Shown here one piece after another: positions 7,015 through 14,835 of a DNA stretch of 21,571 nt. The stretch lies in NCBI GenBank assembly GCA_004561785.1, contig SFUB01000015.1, forward strand, positions 1 through 21,571, written 5' to 3'. A program made the translations under genes and the position numbers. The stretch comes from a bacterium. Its GTDB lineage: Bacteria > Bacillota_I > Bacilli_A > RFN20 > CAG-826. Under the pieces are notes generated by a model. That model was not told the DNA's origin. It ran no database searches and worked only from the letters and a program-made list of their open reading frames with translations. The number at the start of each line of letters is the position of its first letter. Within the stretch, counting starts at the first letter, position 1.

Positions 7015-8166
7015 TTATTTCGCCTCTTCCTGATGCTCAATGAAGTCGGCTTGGATGTCCCAGCCAGGGTGCATTTTCTTAAGCAGGGAATAGGAGGAAT
7101 TCAATAAGATCTTCTCGCTTTCCAAAGCCACCCCGGTGACTTTCTTCTCAAGGCGTTCAACCTTGTCGAAAGCCCAGCTCACCTCGGAATCGCTTTCTTC
7201 TAGAATCCCCGAGATCAGGGCGTAGCAGCGAAGCGCGGGGAGAGAGGCGAGCGAAGCGATGTAGCGCCGGTCCGCGTCGGACATGCCTTCGTAGTAGTCT
7301 TTGGCCTCCCCTTTCTTCTCCAAAAGGAGCAGCAAGGCCAGTTTTTGGCAGGAAGCCTCTTGAACCACGGATTTGGAGACGCCTTTCTGAGCGGAAGCGA
7401 TCGCCGAGAAGATGGCGAGGGCTTCTTCTGGTTTCCCTTCTTTGATTTTCCGATAGGCGGCGAGGGAATTGAGGGTCGCCGTGAAGTCGGAGATCTCGTT
7501 ATACAAGGGGAGGTTTTCCAAGGCCTGCTCTTTGTTCTCGGAATGCTCCGCGAGGAGGATCTGGTTATAGGCCACGCGGTTGACGGGCTTAGAAAGAAGG
7601 ATGAGGAGATACCCATCCGTGATGGAGTCGAGGTGGGCCGGGATGGCGTTATAGACGAAGATCATGCCGCCGATGGCCAAGATGACGTAACTTCCGACCG
7701 GGACCCAAGTGGCGCTTTGGAAAACGGCGGCCAAGACGAGAAGCACGATGACCTCAAGCAAGTACCCGAGCATCGGGAATAGAATCATCCCGGTCGGGTT
7801 GGATTTCTCGGGGTCTTTCGGGTTGACTTTGGTTTCTCCGGTCAACCCTTCGAACGAAGCGAAGGTGAAAAGCTTTTCTTTCCGGCTTTTCCTTTTTTTG
7901 AAGGTCATGCTGAGAACGCAGACGCTGAGGATCTGATAGCCACCGCTTGCGGCGCCGAGCATATGGAGAAGCTCAAGCCCGGCGGAATTAACGATGACGC
8001 CGACGATCACGGAAACCACGACGATGACCACCGCTTCCGGAGTTGAAAGGGAACTTCCTTTGATAGTCGGGGAAATGACGAGCAAGCCCACCAACAAGGC
8101 AATCGCGAACATGGCTATATAAGCCAGGAAGGTCGCGAAGTCATTTTTCTTCAGAAGATTGTTCAT
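7015..8166 (-). CDS. Membrane protein, degenerate site-2-protease (M50)-like
   Basis: A protein of about 383 aa with four hydrophobic segments (about 13-33, 45-70, 126-149, 156-174) and a hydrophilic helical C-terminal half (about 195-383), possibly TPR-like. Segment two reads LELLHMLGAASGGY (64-77). This aligns with the HELGHLxxGxxxGY of Bacillota M50-like proteins, keeping E65 and H68 but with Leu in place of the first zinc His. Segment four is followed by NAIPAHLDSITDG, like the NxxP...DG motif carrying the third ligand (D184). I infer a catalytically dead or altered homologue; family membership is by pattern only. The start is uncertain: AAGGAGG (8179-8185) overlaps the upstream stop codon, is 12 nt from the ATG at 8166, and is 6 nt from an in-frame TTG at 8172. 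It is the last gene of the four-gene unit. Function unknown. Confidence 0.6.
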   Translation of the reverse strand: MNNLLKKNDFATFLAYIAMFAIALLVGLLVISPTIKGSSLSTPEAVVIVVVSVIVGVIVNSAGLELLHMLGAASGGYQILSVCVLSMTFKKRKSRKEKLFTFASFEGLTGETKVNPKDPEKSNPTGMILFPMLGYLLEVIVLLVLAAVFQSATWVPVGSYVILAIGGMIFVYNAIPAHLDSITDGYLLILLSKPVNRVAYNQILLAEHSENKEQALENLPLYNEISDFTATLNSLAAYRKIKEGKPEEALAIFSAIASAQKGVSKSVVQEASCQKLALLLLLEKKGEAKDYYEGMSDADRRYIASLASLPALRCYALISGILEESDSEVSWAFDKVERLEKKVTGVALESEKILLNSSYSLLKKMHPGWDIQADFIEHQEEAK

Positions 8167-8183
8167 ATACAACAAAAGCCTCC

Positions 8184-9359
8184 TTAATCGAGCAGGCTCC
8201 TATAAATCGCTTCGATGTCCTGCCGATTCAGTGATTGGGGGTAACAGCCAATCACACGTGTTCCGTTACCGCTAGCCAAATCGCTCAGGGCTTCTATATC
8301 AGACTCGCCGATGCCAACCTCCTTGAACGAAGTGGGCATCCCGACGGAATGGAAGAACTTTTTCATTTCCGCGACGCCTATTATAGCGGTTTCCAGAATG
8401 TCTTTGCCCTCCAATTTGAAAAGGCGCCTCCCCATCTGGGCAAATTTCTCCGGATGGGCGGGCAAAACGTATTTCGCCCAAGCCGGGAATAAAAGGGCAA
8501 CCCCAGCCCCATGGGTGATGTCGGGACGGTACCCGCTCAAGGCGTGCTCCAGCGGATGGACGACGAAGGGGCATTTCTTGCCGATCCCAGTATAGCCGTT
8601 GTGAGAAAGCGAGCTGTCGAGCATCAAAGCGGCCCTGGCTTCATAGTCGCAGGGGTTTTTCAAAGCCCTCTTCCCCGCCTCCATGACGTTGGCGACCAAA
8701 TCCAAGGCCCAATCGTCGGACAACTGAAGGGAATCCGATTCCCCAAAGAAACGTTCCAAGGAGTGCATCATGATGTCGGAGAAGCCGGCCGCGGTCTGAT
8801 AAGGCGAAACGGTGTAGGTGAGCTCCGGGTTTTCAATGGCGAAAAGCGGCCGAATCAAATCGGAATTGAAACCTTGCTTCACCGAGGTCGAATCGTTTGA
8901 GATCACGCAGGAATTAGACATCTCGCTGCCGGCGCTTGCGATGGTGAGGATGACGCCAACCGGCAAAGTCTTTTCCGGAGCGGCTTTCTTCAAATTGAAG
9001 TCGAACGGATCGCCATCGTAAAAATATCCGACGCCAATGGATTTTGCCGCGTCAATAACCGATCCGCCACCCACCGCCAATAGCAAATCCGGTTTGAATT
9101 TGCGGGCTTTTTCAATGCCGTCTTTCACGGATTGAAGAGTTGGATTTGCGCGGATCCCGCTCAATTCCTCAAAAGAAACGCCATTTTGCGACATCTCCGA
9201 AACGACTTTATCGTAAAGTCCGCTTCTTTTGATTGAGCCTCCTCCATAGATCAAAAAGACTCTTTTGAACCCGTATTCGCGAAGCAATCCGCCGAGGCGT
9301 TCTTCGCTTTTCTTTCCGAAAACGATTCGGGTCGGGGCGACGAAATCGAAGTCGATCAT
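8184..9359 (-). CDS. Iron-containing alcohol dehydrogenase, YqhD/BdhA type
   Basis: Cytoplasmic NAD(P)H-dependent alcohol dehydrogenase / aldehyde reductase of the group III family, 391 aa (usual length about 385-390). The nucleotide-binding GGGS is at 97-100. The metal ligands are D195, H199, H268 and H283, almost at the same numbers as in E. coli YqhD, which reduces toxic short-chain aldehydes. AGGAGG lies 7 nt before the ATG, which overlaps the tetR stop (ATGA). The neighbours (TetR regulator, ABC transporter) suggest induced use, such as aldehyde detoxification or redox balancing, rather than a constitutive fermentation step; this is inference. The substrate cannot be deduced. Confidence 0.9.
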   Translation of the reverse strand: MIDFDFVAPTRIVFGKKSEERLGGLLREYGFKRVFLIYGGGSIKRSGLYDKVVSEMSQNGVSFEELSGIRANPTLQSVKDGIEKARKFKPDLLLAVGGGSVIDAAKSIGVGYFYDGDPFDFNLKKAAPEKTLPVGVILTIASAGSEMSNSCVISNDSTSVKQGFNSDLIRPLFAIENPELTYTVSPYQTAAGFSDIMMHSLERFFGESDSLQLSDDWALDLVANVMEAGKRALKNPCDYEARAALMLDSSLSHNGYTGIGKKCPFVVHPLEHALSGYRPDITHGAGVALLFPAWAKYVLPAHPEKFAQMGRRLFKLEGKDILETAIIGVAEMKKFFHSVGMPTSFKEVGIGESDIEALSDLASGNGTRVIGCYPQSLNRQDIEAIYRSLLD

Positions 9360-9913
9360 CTCGATTCCTCCTTTTTGCCCAAGTTGATTAAAGAGGGCAA
9401 TAGATAAGACAAGGCATTATCCACGAAACGATTCATATAATGGGAGAACCGTTCCGGGGTTAATTTAACATCCTTCATGCAAAAGCCGATTTCATCCGCG
9501 AGGATTCTGGAGAACCGACGGGACAGATTCCTCACCCCCTCCTTCTTGAGACCGATCGTCTCATCGTCCACCCAAAGGGAGAAGAGTTTCGCGTTGAGCT
9601 TTCCAAAAACGAAATCGTCGGTCAGATCCCGACCCGCTGAGTTGTAAGTCGAACGAAGAAAGGAAAAGTTCCCTTTCGCATAGGTCAGGAATGCGCTGAT
9701 CGATTTCTTCGCGTCTTTCGCATTGTTGAGCGAGGAAAGATCTTCATTGAGAAAAATAGCCGCGATCAGGTCATATATATCTTGGTAATGGTAATAGAAG
9801 GTTTGCCGGTGGCATTTGCACTTCTCGCAAAGCGCCGTGACGTTGATTTCCTCCAAGGGCATGGTTTCCATCATGCTTTTGAGCGCATACTTGAATTTCG
9901 CTTCGGTTATCAT
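9356..9913 (-). CDS. TetR/AcrR-family transcriptional regulator
   Basis: A protein of about 185 aa with an N-terminal TetR helix-turn-helix (about 22-45) ending in the characteristic RQTFYYHYQDIYDL, then a divergent helical ligand domain of the type seen in DhaS-like Bacillota regulators. The recognition region carries an unusual Cys cluster, CEKCKCH. Start choice: GAGGAG (9923-9928) is 9 nt before the ATG at 9913 but only 3 nt before an ATG two codons earlier at 9919, so 9913 is preferred. It lies 2 nt after the ABC transporter stop and overlaps the dehydrogenase start. It probably autoregulates the four-gene unit through the dyad at 12856-12875. The inducer is unknown. Confidence 0.9.
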   Translation of the reverse strand: MITEAKFKYALKSMMETMPLEEINVTALCEKCKCHRQTFYYHYQDIYDLIAAIFLNEDLSSLNNAKDAKKSISAFLTYAKGNFSFLRSTYNSAGRDLTDDFVFGKLNAKLFSLWVDDETIGLKKEGVRNLSRRFSRILADEIGFCMKDVKLTPERFSHYMNRFVDNALSYLLPSLINLGKKEESR

Positions 9914-9915
9914 GT

Positions 9916-12813
9916 TCATTCACTCCTCAGGCAAAGAACCGGGTCCTTTCTCGCGGCCATCCTAGAAGGAATGAGCCCGCTTATAAATGAAAGGGCCATG
10001 GAAACAAGAATTAGAAGAACCCCGGACAGAGGATTCAGGCGGGCGATCTCGCCCAAGTTGTTGGAAGGGAACATCCCATTCAAAAAGGAATTTAACGGAA
10101 GGCAAGCAAGCGCGGAAAGGCCAACTCCAAGGCCCCCCGCGACCAATCCGACGAATAGGCATTCCAATTCAAACAAGCGCCCAACGTCGCTTTTCCTTGC
10201 CCCACAAGAACGTAAAACGCCGATTTCCCGAGTCCGCTCAAGGACCGACAAATAGGTGATGATCGCCGTCATGATCGAGGAAACGATTAAGGAAACGGAG
10301 GCGAAGACCACTAAAACGATGGACAGAACCTGAACGAGGGCCCCCAAAGAAGAGGTGAAATCCGTCATGATGTCGACATAGTCGTTGGTTTGATCCGGAT
10401 GAAGTTCGTTCCAAGCATCCAAATAGGAAACCAAGGCGGCTTTGGTCGATACGGATGAGGGGAAAATCAAAATCGAATCCACCAAGGAATAAGAGTTCAT
10501 GGAAGCGAGATATTCGATGATTCCATTATCCAAAGCGGAGGTGAAGAAATCAGGTCCAAGCGTCAAACCATCATTCAACGTCGCGTCTAAAAGAAGCTCC
10601 TGAAAATTAGCCTGGACGAACGTGGCCCCGTATCCTCGGCAAAACGACAAATAAGAGGAAGGGGAAGTCACGTAAGAAAACGCCCGGGAACGATTCGCCC
10701 CCGATAAGATCATGAAGCAGAAAGCAGTGCCCAATTTCGCTTTGAAGTTAGCTAAGTCGTTGGAGGCCTGGTCCACGGAATTCGTTTGCTTGATTTTGGT
10801 AATGGCGGAAGCCAAGTAACGGAAGGCTTCCTCAAGCCTCTCTTTGCCATCGAACCCGAATGAGGCCCTGGGCAAAAACCAATTGTCCTTTTGAAGTTCG
10901 GCCATCCTCTGGGTGATGGGATTCTCTTGATCAGCAACGATGAGTTTGCTTAAGGCCGGGGTATAAGCGATTGAAGAGGGCATCAATTGAATATACGAGC
11001 CTCTTTTCGGGCGCAAAATGCCGACTATTTTGCATTTAATGGGTTTATGCGAGGCTACATCGCTATAGATGTCGGAAGCGCTCGGGGAAACAAATTCGCA
11101 AATCTCCTTTGTTTCTTCTTCCGTGGATAAATCGTTAAGTTTTGCGTCGTAAACGCCATCGCCATCGGAATCCGAAATCTCTAAAGACAAGGAGTTATAG
11201 GATGGGAAGCTCCGTTTCATGAGGCTCGCCTCCAATTCCCCTTCATTTTTGAACCCATAGTATTCGGAATTGGTGTAGCAACGAAATTCGCTGCCGAGGA
11301 TGTCATCAAACGATAGGACATCGTTCCCGTCGTCCAGGGTTGCGTCTTGGGCATAGAAGCCCAAAGCCTTCATGGTTTTGAAGTCGATTCGATTGTAGGA
11401 ATCAAGCACCAAAGCCAGATCGTTCGCGCCCGAAGGGAACTCCCCCGCGATCGTATCGTACAAAGAGGACATATTCTCTTCGTCCCCATAAAGTTCATGG
11501 AGGATCGTCCCTGGAAGAGAGGTCAAAGAAGCGATCGTGTATCCAGAGGAAGAGGCGTTCTGATATTGGTTGATCTCGCGCACTTCCCCAGAGGGGTCTT
11601 CTTTCATGAAATGATAGGAAAGGCTTTTCCGATAGTACATCACGGACATCGCCGACCCATAGGCAGGGCAGTTTGGATCATCTAGGATCGCGTCCAAATA
11701 GGAGAAATACTCATCTGAGAAATTGTTGTAGACAACCTCGGTGTAGGCTTTTCGGGAATCGTATATGTTGACGTTTGGTTCATCCGGGAATTCATTCCCC
11801 TTGCTCTGGCTTTCGTAATGGGTTCTTGTTGATAAGGGCGAGAGGGAAATCGGGACGGAGCTCGCGACAGATTTCTCGACCGCGGAGACATAGTTAGAAA
11901 AGCCGTTGTTGATCGCCAAAACCAAAGCGACGCCCAAGATCCCGAACGAACAAGACAGGGTTGTCAAGCCCACTCGAGCCTTTTTCCTCGTCAAGGTTTT
12001 AAGCGAAGATCCTAAGCAAGATAAGAAGGACATGCGTGTAGTTTTCCTACGAAAACAAATACACGGGTCGCTTGTTTTTGCTTCTGAAGCCTTTTGAGAA
12101 TCGGAAATGATGCGACCGTCCTTCATGATGATTTGCCTGTCGGAATAAGATTCCGCGAGCTCTTGATTGTGGGTGACCAGAACGACCAACCGTTCTTTTG
12201 CGATTTCTTTCAATAGATTCAAGACAGCGATAGAAGACTCCGAATCCAACGCCCCGGTCGGCTCATCGGCAAGGACCAGAGATGGCGAATTCACGATGGA
12301 GCGGGCGATGGCAACTCGCTGCTGCTGCCCGCCGGAGAGTTGATTGGGCCTTTTCTTGCTGAGATCGTCAAGGCCGACTTTCTTTAATGCCTCATGAGCG
12401 AGTGCAATCCTCTGCCCCCGTTTCGCCCCGGCAATCTCAAGCGGGGGCAAGACGTTTTCGAGGACCGTTTTATAAGGAATAAGGTTGTAATTTTGAAAGA
12501 CGAAGCCGACATAACGGTTTCGGTAAGCATCCCAATCTGCGTTCTTAAAAGACTGGGTGGAAACGCCATTCACCAAAAAGGAGCCGGAATCTTGATGGTC
12601 GAGCCCGCCCAGGAGATTCAAAAGGGTGGTCTTCCCACATCCGGAGGGCCCTAGGATCGAAACGATCCCGTGCCCGCTAAGTTCTAGATTGATATCTTTG
12701 AGGGCAGGAAAAACTCCGCTTTGGGTTTTATAGGCCTTATTGACCGAACATAGTTTCAAAGTCAGAGGCGAATCCAATTCTATCCGAGGCTCTTCATCCA
12801 TCGCTTGAATCAT
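9916..12813 (-). CDS. ABC transporter, fused ATPase and MacB/FtsX-type permease
   Basis: A 965-aa single-chain type VII (MacB-like) ABC protein. ATPase domain: Walker A GPSGCGKT (55-62), Q107, signature LSGGQ (159-163), Walker B with LADEP (181-185), H215. One membrane helix follows at about 283-303, then a large extracytoplasmic region (about 305-825), then three C-terminal helices (about 828-855, 885-908, 930-948) of the FtsX permease domain, with the REIGVLRSCGA coupling segment at 862-872. The outer domain contains DSDGDGVYD (548-556), an EF-hand-like calcium loop. Such proteins work as mechanotransmitters in peptide, lipoprotein or antibiotic extrusion rather than transporting through the membrane; the substrate is unknown. 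No strong ribosome binding site precedes the ATG at 12813; an alternative ATG is at 12801. It is the first gene of the four-gene unit. Confidence 0.9.
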   Translation of the reverse strand: MIQAMDEEPRIELDSPLTLKLCSVNKAYKTQSGVFPALKDINLELSGHGIVSILGPSGCGKTTLLNLLGGLDHQDSGSFLVNGVSTQSFKNADWDAYRNRYVGFVFQNYNLIPYKTVLENVLPPLEIAGAKRGQRIALAHEALKKVGLDDLSKKRPNQLSGGQQQRVAIARSIVNSPSLVLADEPTGALDSESSIAVLNLLKEIAKERLVVLVTHNQELAESYSDRQIIMKDGRIISDSQKASEAKTSDPCICFRRKTTRMSFLSCLGSSLKTLTRKKARVGLTTLSCSFGILGVALVLAINNGFSNYVSAVEKSVASSVPISLSPLSTRTHYESQSKGNEFPDEPNVNIYDSRKAYTEVVYNNFSDEYFSYLDAILDDPNCPAYGSAMSVMYYRKSLSYHFMKEDPSGEVREINQYQNASSSGYTIASLTSLPGTILHELYGDEENMSSLYDTIAGEFPSGANDLALVLDSYNRIDFKTMKALGFYAQDATLDDGNDVLSFDDILGSEFRCYTNSEYYGFKNEGELEASLMKRSFPSYNSLSLEISDSDGDGVYDAKLNDLSTEEETKEICEFVSPSASDIYSDVASHKPIKCKIVGILRPKRGSYIQLMPSSIAYTPALSKLIVADQENPITQRMAELQKDNWFLPRASFGFDGKERLEEAFRYLASAITKIKQTNSVDQASNDLANFKAKLGTAFCFMILSGANRSRAFSYVTSPSSYLSFCRGYGATFVQANFQELLLDATLNDGLTLGPDFFTSALDNGIIEYLASMNSYSLVDSILIFPSSVSTKAALVSYLDAWNELHPDQTNDYVDIMTDFTSSLGALVQVLSIVLVVFASVSLIVSSIMTAIITYLSVLERTREIGVLRSCGARKSDVGRLFELECLFVGLVAGGLGVGLSALACLPLNSFLNGMFPSNNLGEIARLNPLSGVLLILVSMALSFISGLIPSRMAARKDPVLCLRSE

Positions 12814-12851
12814 AGCATGAATCCAATCCCAGATTGTCTTTTTTGCCTTTT

Positions 12852-12875
12852 CTTATACAAAGTAAAGACTGTGTA
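12852..12875 (-). promoter_or_regulatory. Candidate TetR operator overlapping a -10 box
   Basis: TACAAAGTAAAGACTGTGTA (12856-12875) is an imperfect dyad: TACA-N-AGT-N4-ACT-N-TGTA, with 14 of 20 positions symmetric. It overlaps minus-strand TATAAG (12852-12857), the best -10 candidate for the ABC-tetR-adh unit, about 39 nt before the ABC start codon. No convincing -35 lies 16-18 bp away. Size and position fit a TetR-family operator. Assignment to the TetR encoded in the same unit is inference. Confidence 0.5.
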
Positions 12876-12908
12876 GGACCTGCAAAACGCAACAAATGCG
12901 AACGTTCT

Positions 12909-13373
12909 TCAATCGTGCTCTTTTCTTCTTCCCTCAAAGAATTTTTTAAGAAGAGTTTCGCATTCGTTTTTGAGTATATTTTTGTCAATCAAAGGTGGCG
13001 TATATTCTTTTTTGTAATCAAACACATGATAATTTGATACCACGGCCCCCGCCTTTTCGTCCATCGCTCCGAAACAGACAAATCGCACTCGGGCTTGCAA
13101 AATGGCCCCGGCGCACATCAAGCAGGGCTCCAACGTCACATAAAGCGAACAATCGGAAAGATCCCAGCGCCCCAGTGTCTTCGCCGCGAGCTTAAGCGCA
13201 TTGATTTCCGCGTGCGAGGAGATGTCCAAATCGTTTTCCCTGTGGTTATGACTTCTTGCGATGATCTCACCATTGCGCACGACCACCGCTCCTACGGGGA
13301 CCTCTCCTTCTTCCAAAGCGGACTCAGCTTCCTTCAAAGCCTCCCGCATATAAAAAGCGCTGTCTTTTTCCAT
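12909..13373 (-). CDS. tadA: tRNA-specific adenosine deaminase TadA
   Basis: Zinc-dependent deaminase that converts A34 to inosine in the tRNA-Arg(ACG) anticodon. The 154-aa protein shows the deaminase motifs HAE (in SSHAEINALK) and PCLMCAGA, with the catalytic Glu and three zinc ligands, and a helical C-terminus ending in basic residues. The start at 13373 (MEKDS) agrees with homologues. In-frame ATGs at 13379, 13382 and 13385 are possible, giving up to 158 aa. No good ribosome binding site precedes any of them; the nearest GG-rich stretch is in the SRP RNA terminal helix. The gene begins 10-22 nt past the SRP RNA helix and has no separate promoter that I can see, so readthrough from the SRP promoter is likely. 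The region 12814-12908 after it holds only a weak hairpin (CGCA/TGCG) and the operator described separately. Confidence 0.93.
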   Translation of the reverse strand: MEKDSAFYMREALKEAESALEEGEVPVGAVVVRNGEIIARSHNHRENDLDISSHAEINALKLAAKTLGRWDLSDCSLYVTLEPCLMCAGAILQARVRFVCFGAMDEKAGAVVSNYHVFDYKKEYTPPLIDKNILKNECETLLKKFFEGRRKEHD

Positions 13374-13394
13374 GCTCATCATCATAAAAGAAAA

Positions 13395-13472
13395 CCACCG
13401 CACAGAGGCAAACGATTTAAGGCTGCTTGGTTCCCCACCTGACCTGGTTCGTCGTCTTTCCCTTGCGATGGC
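13395..13472 (-). ncRNA. ffs: Signal recognition particle RNA, small bacterial type
   Basis: RNA core of the signal recognition particle, which binds Ffh and directs membrane-protein targeting. The minus strand carries the diagnostic apical domain: ACCAGGTCAGG on the 5' side, a GGAA tetraloop closed by TGG/CCA, and AAGCAGCC on the 3' side. The ends pair perfectly as CCATCGCA (13464-13471) with TGCGGTGG (13395-13402), giving a rod of about 78 nt with no Alu domain, like E. coli 4.5S RNA. A TATAAT box is correctly placed upstream, and TTTTCTTTT (13386-13394) follows the 3' helix. The exact 5' end (13470-13473) is estimated from the -10. The serS / SRP RNA / tadA order resembles the Bacillota arrangement in which tadA and the SRP RNA gene are neighbours. 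Confidence 0.93.
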
Positions 13473-13478
13473 GGGAAC

Positions 13479-13507
13479 ATTATACTCGATTCGCTTCTTC
13501 TTTCCAG
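13479..13507 (-). promoter_or_regulatory. SRP RNA promoter
   Basis: A perfect TATAAT (13479-13484, minus strand) lies 7 nt before the predicted 5' end of the SRP RNA. The element 17 bp upstream is CTGGAA (13502-13507), a weak -35. It sits directly downstream of the serS terminator. Confidence 0.7.
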
Positions 13508-13511
13508 CCGA

Positions 13512-13536
13512 CAAAAAAAGCCCTCCGAAGAGGGCT
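13512..13536 (-). terminator. Intrinsic terminator of the recF-gyrB-gyrA-serS operon
   Basis: Minus-strand AGCCCTC (13530-13536), a TTCG loop, GAGGGCT (13519-13525), then seven Ts. It begins 16 nt after the serS stop codon. Confidence 0.95.
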
Positions 13537-13551
13537 GAGGCAAAGCGGCGA

Positions 13552-14835
13552 TTACTTTTTGATCGGCTTGAGGACGGAAAGGCCGCCCATGAACTTACGG
13601 AGGGGCTCCGGAATGATAACCGAGCCATCCGCTTGCTGGAATTGCTCAAGGATCGCCGGGAAGACGCGGGAAGTGGCGAGGCCCGACCCGTTGAGCGTGT
13701 GGCAGAATTGAACTTTGCCTTCGGCGTCGCGATAGCGGATCATTCCACGGCGAGCCTGATAGTCGCGGGCGTTGGAGACGGAAGAGACTTCCTTGTAGAT
13801 GTGCATGGAAGGGATCCAGACTTCGATGTCGTAGGTCCTGGCCATGGAATGGGAGCAGTCGCCGGCGGCAAGCTTGTCGACTTGGTAGCAAAGGCCAAGT
13901 CCTTCGACAAGTCTCTGGGCCTTCTTGACCATCTCTTCGAAGGCGGCGTCGCTGCCTTCTTTGGTGGTGTATTGGACCATTTCCACTTTGTCGAATTGAT
14001 AGCCGCGGATCATGCCCCTCTCTTCGGTGCGGTAGGAGCCGGCTTCCTTGCGGTAGCAGGGAGTGTAGGCGAAATATTTCCTCGGGAGATCATCGAGATT
14101 GAGGATCTCGTTGCGGTGGAGGTTCACCAAAGCGGTTTCGGCGGTGGGGAGGAGGAACTTCTTGGGTTCGGTCCCCTCAAGCCAAAAGACATCTTCCTTG
14201 AATTTCGGGAACTGACCGGCGGTATAGCCGGATTCGTAGTTGAGGATATGAGGCGGGAGGATCATCTCATAGTTGTCCGCGAGGTGGTTCTCGATGAAGT
14301 AATTGAGCAAAGCCCACTCTAGACGGGCGCCGAGATTGGTGTAGACCCAGGTGCCGGATCCAGAGATCTTCGCGGCCCTCTTATAGTCGATGAGGCCGAG
14401 GGACTCCGCGAGCTCAACGTGGTCTTTCGGGGTGAAGCCTTCGAATTTGGGCTCTTCGCCGAAATGATAGATGGGGCGGTTGTTCTCTTTTTCCCCGGAG
14501 GCGAGGTCATCGTCGGGAAGGTTGGGGAGGACTTCGATGAGGCCTTTGATCTCCTCCTCGACTTTGGAAAGTTCCGCCTCGGCTTCCTTGGTGGAAGCGG
14601 CGAGGGCTTTGACCTTTGCGAAGATGGCTTGGACGTCTCCGCCTTCCTTCTTTACCTGAGGGACGGACTTTGAGAGGCGGTTCTGCTCGGATTTGGAAGC
14701 TTCGACCTCTTTGAGCAGGTCCAAACGCTTCTTGGAAAGGTCCTGAACCGGCTTGGGATCGAAGTCCCAATCTTTTTTCTTGAGAGCGGCCACGACATAG
14801 TCGGGCTTTTCGAGAATCAATTTGATGTCAATCAT
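13552..14835 (-). CDS. serS: Seryl-tRNA synthetase
   Basis: Class II synthetase that charges tRNA-Ser. In the 427-aa protein the N-terminal antiparallel coiled-coil arm (about 30-105) contacts the long variable arm of tRNA. The catalytic domain follows, with the serine-binding TAE (231-233), motif 2 beginning YRKEAGS (261-267) and ending QFDKVE, and motif 3 NGSGLATSR (382-390). AAGGAG lies 5 nt before the ATG, which overlaps the upstream glycosyltransferase stop as ATGA. It is the last gene of the gyrase operon. There is no space for a T-box leader, so its expression should follow that of the gyrase genes. Confidence 0.97.
   Translation of the reverse strand: MIDIKLILEKPDYVVAALKKKDWDFDPKPVQDLSKKRLDLLKEVEASKSEQNRLSKSVPQVKKEGGDVQAIFAKVKALAASTKEAEAELSKVEEEIKGLIEVLPNLPDDDLASGEKENNRPIYHFGEEPKFEGFTPKDHVELAESLGLIDYKRAAKISGSGTWVYTNLGARLEWALLNYFIENHLADNYEMILPPHILNYESGYTAGQFPKFKEDVFWLEGTEPKKFLLPTAETALVNLHRNEILNLDDLPRKYFAYTPCYRKEAGSYRTEERGMIRGYQFDKVEMVQYTTKEGSDAAFEEMVKKAQRLVEGLGLCYQVDKLAAGDCSHSMARTYDIEVWIPSMHIYKEVSSVSNARDYQARRGMIRYRDAEGKVQFCHTLNGSGLATSRVFPAILEQFQQADGSVIIPEPLRKFMGGLSVLKPIKK

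Noticed and set aside
13374..13649. N-terminal extension of tadA upstream to 13649
   Set aside because: The extension translates through the SRP RNA, its promoter and the serS terminator. Homologous TadA proteins start at MEKDS or nearby.
13372..14322. Plus-strand open frame across the SRP RNA and antisense to serS
   Set aside because: Overlaps a confident RNA gene, a terminator and serS; no family signal.
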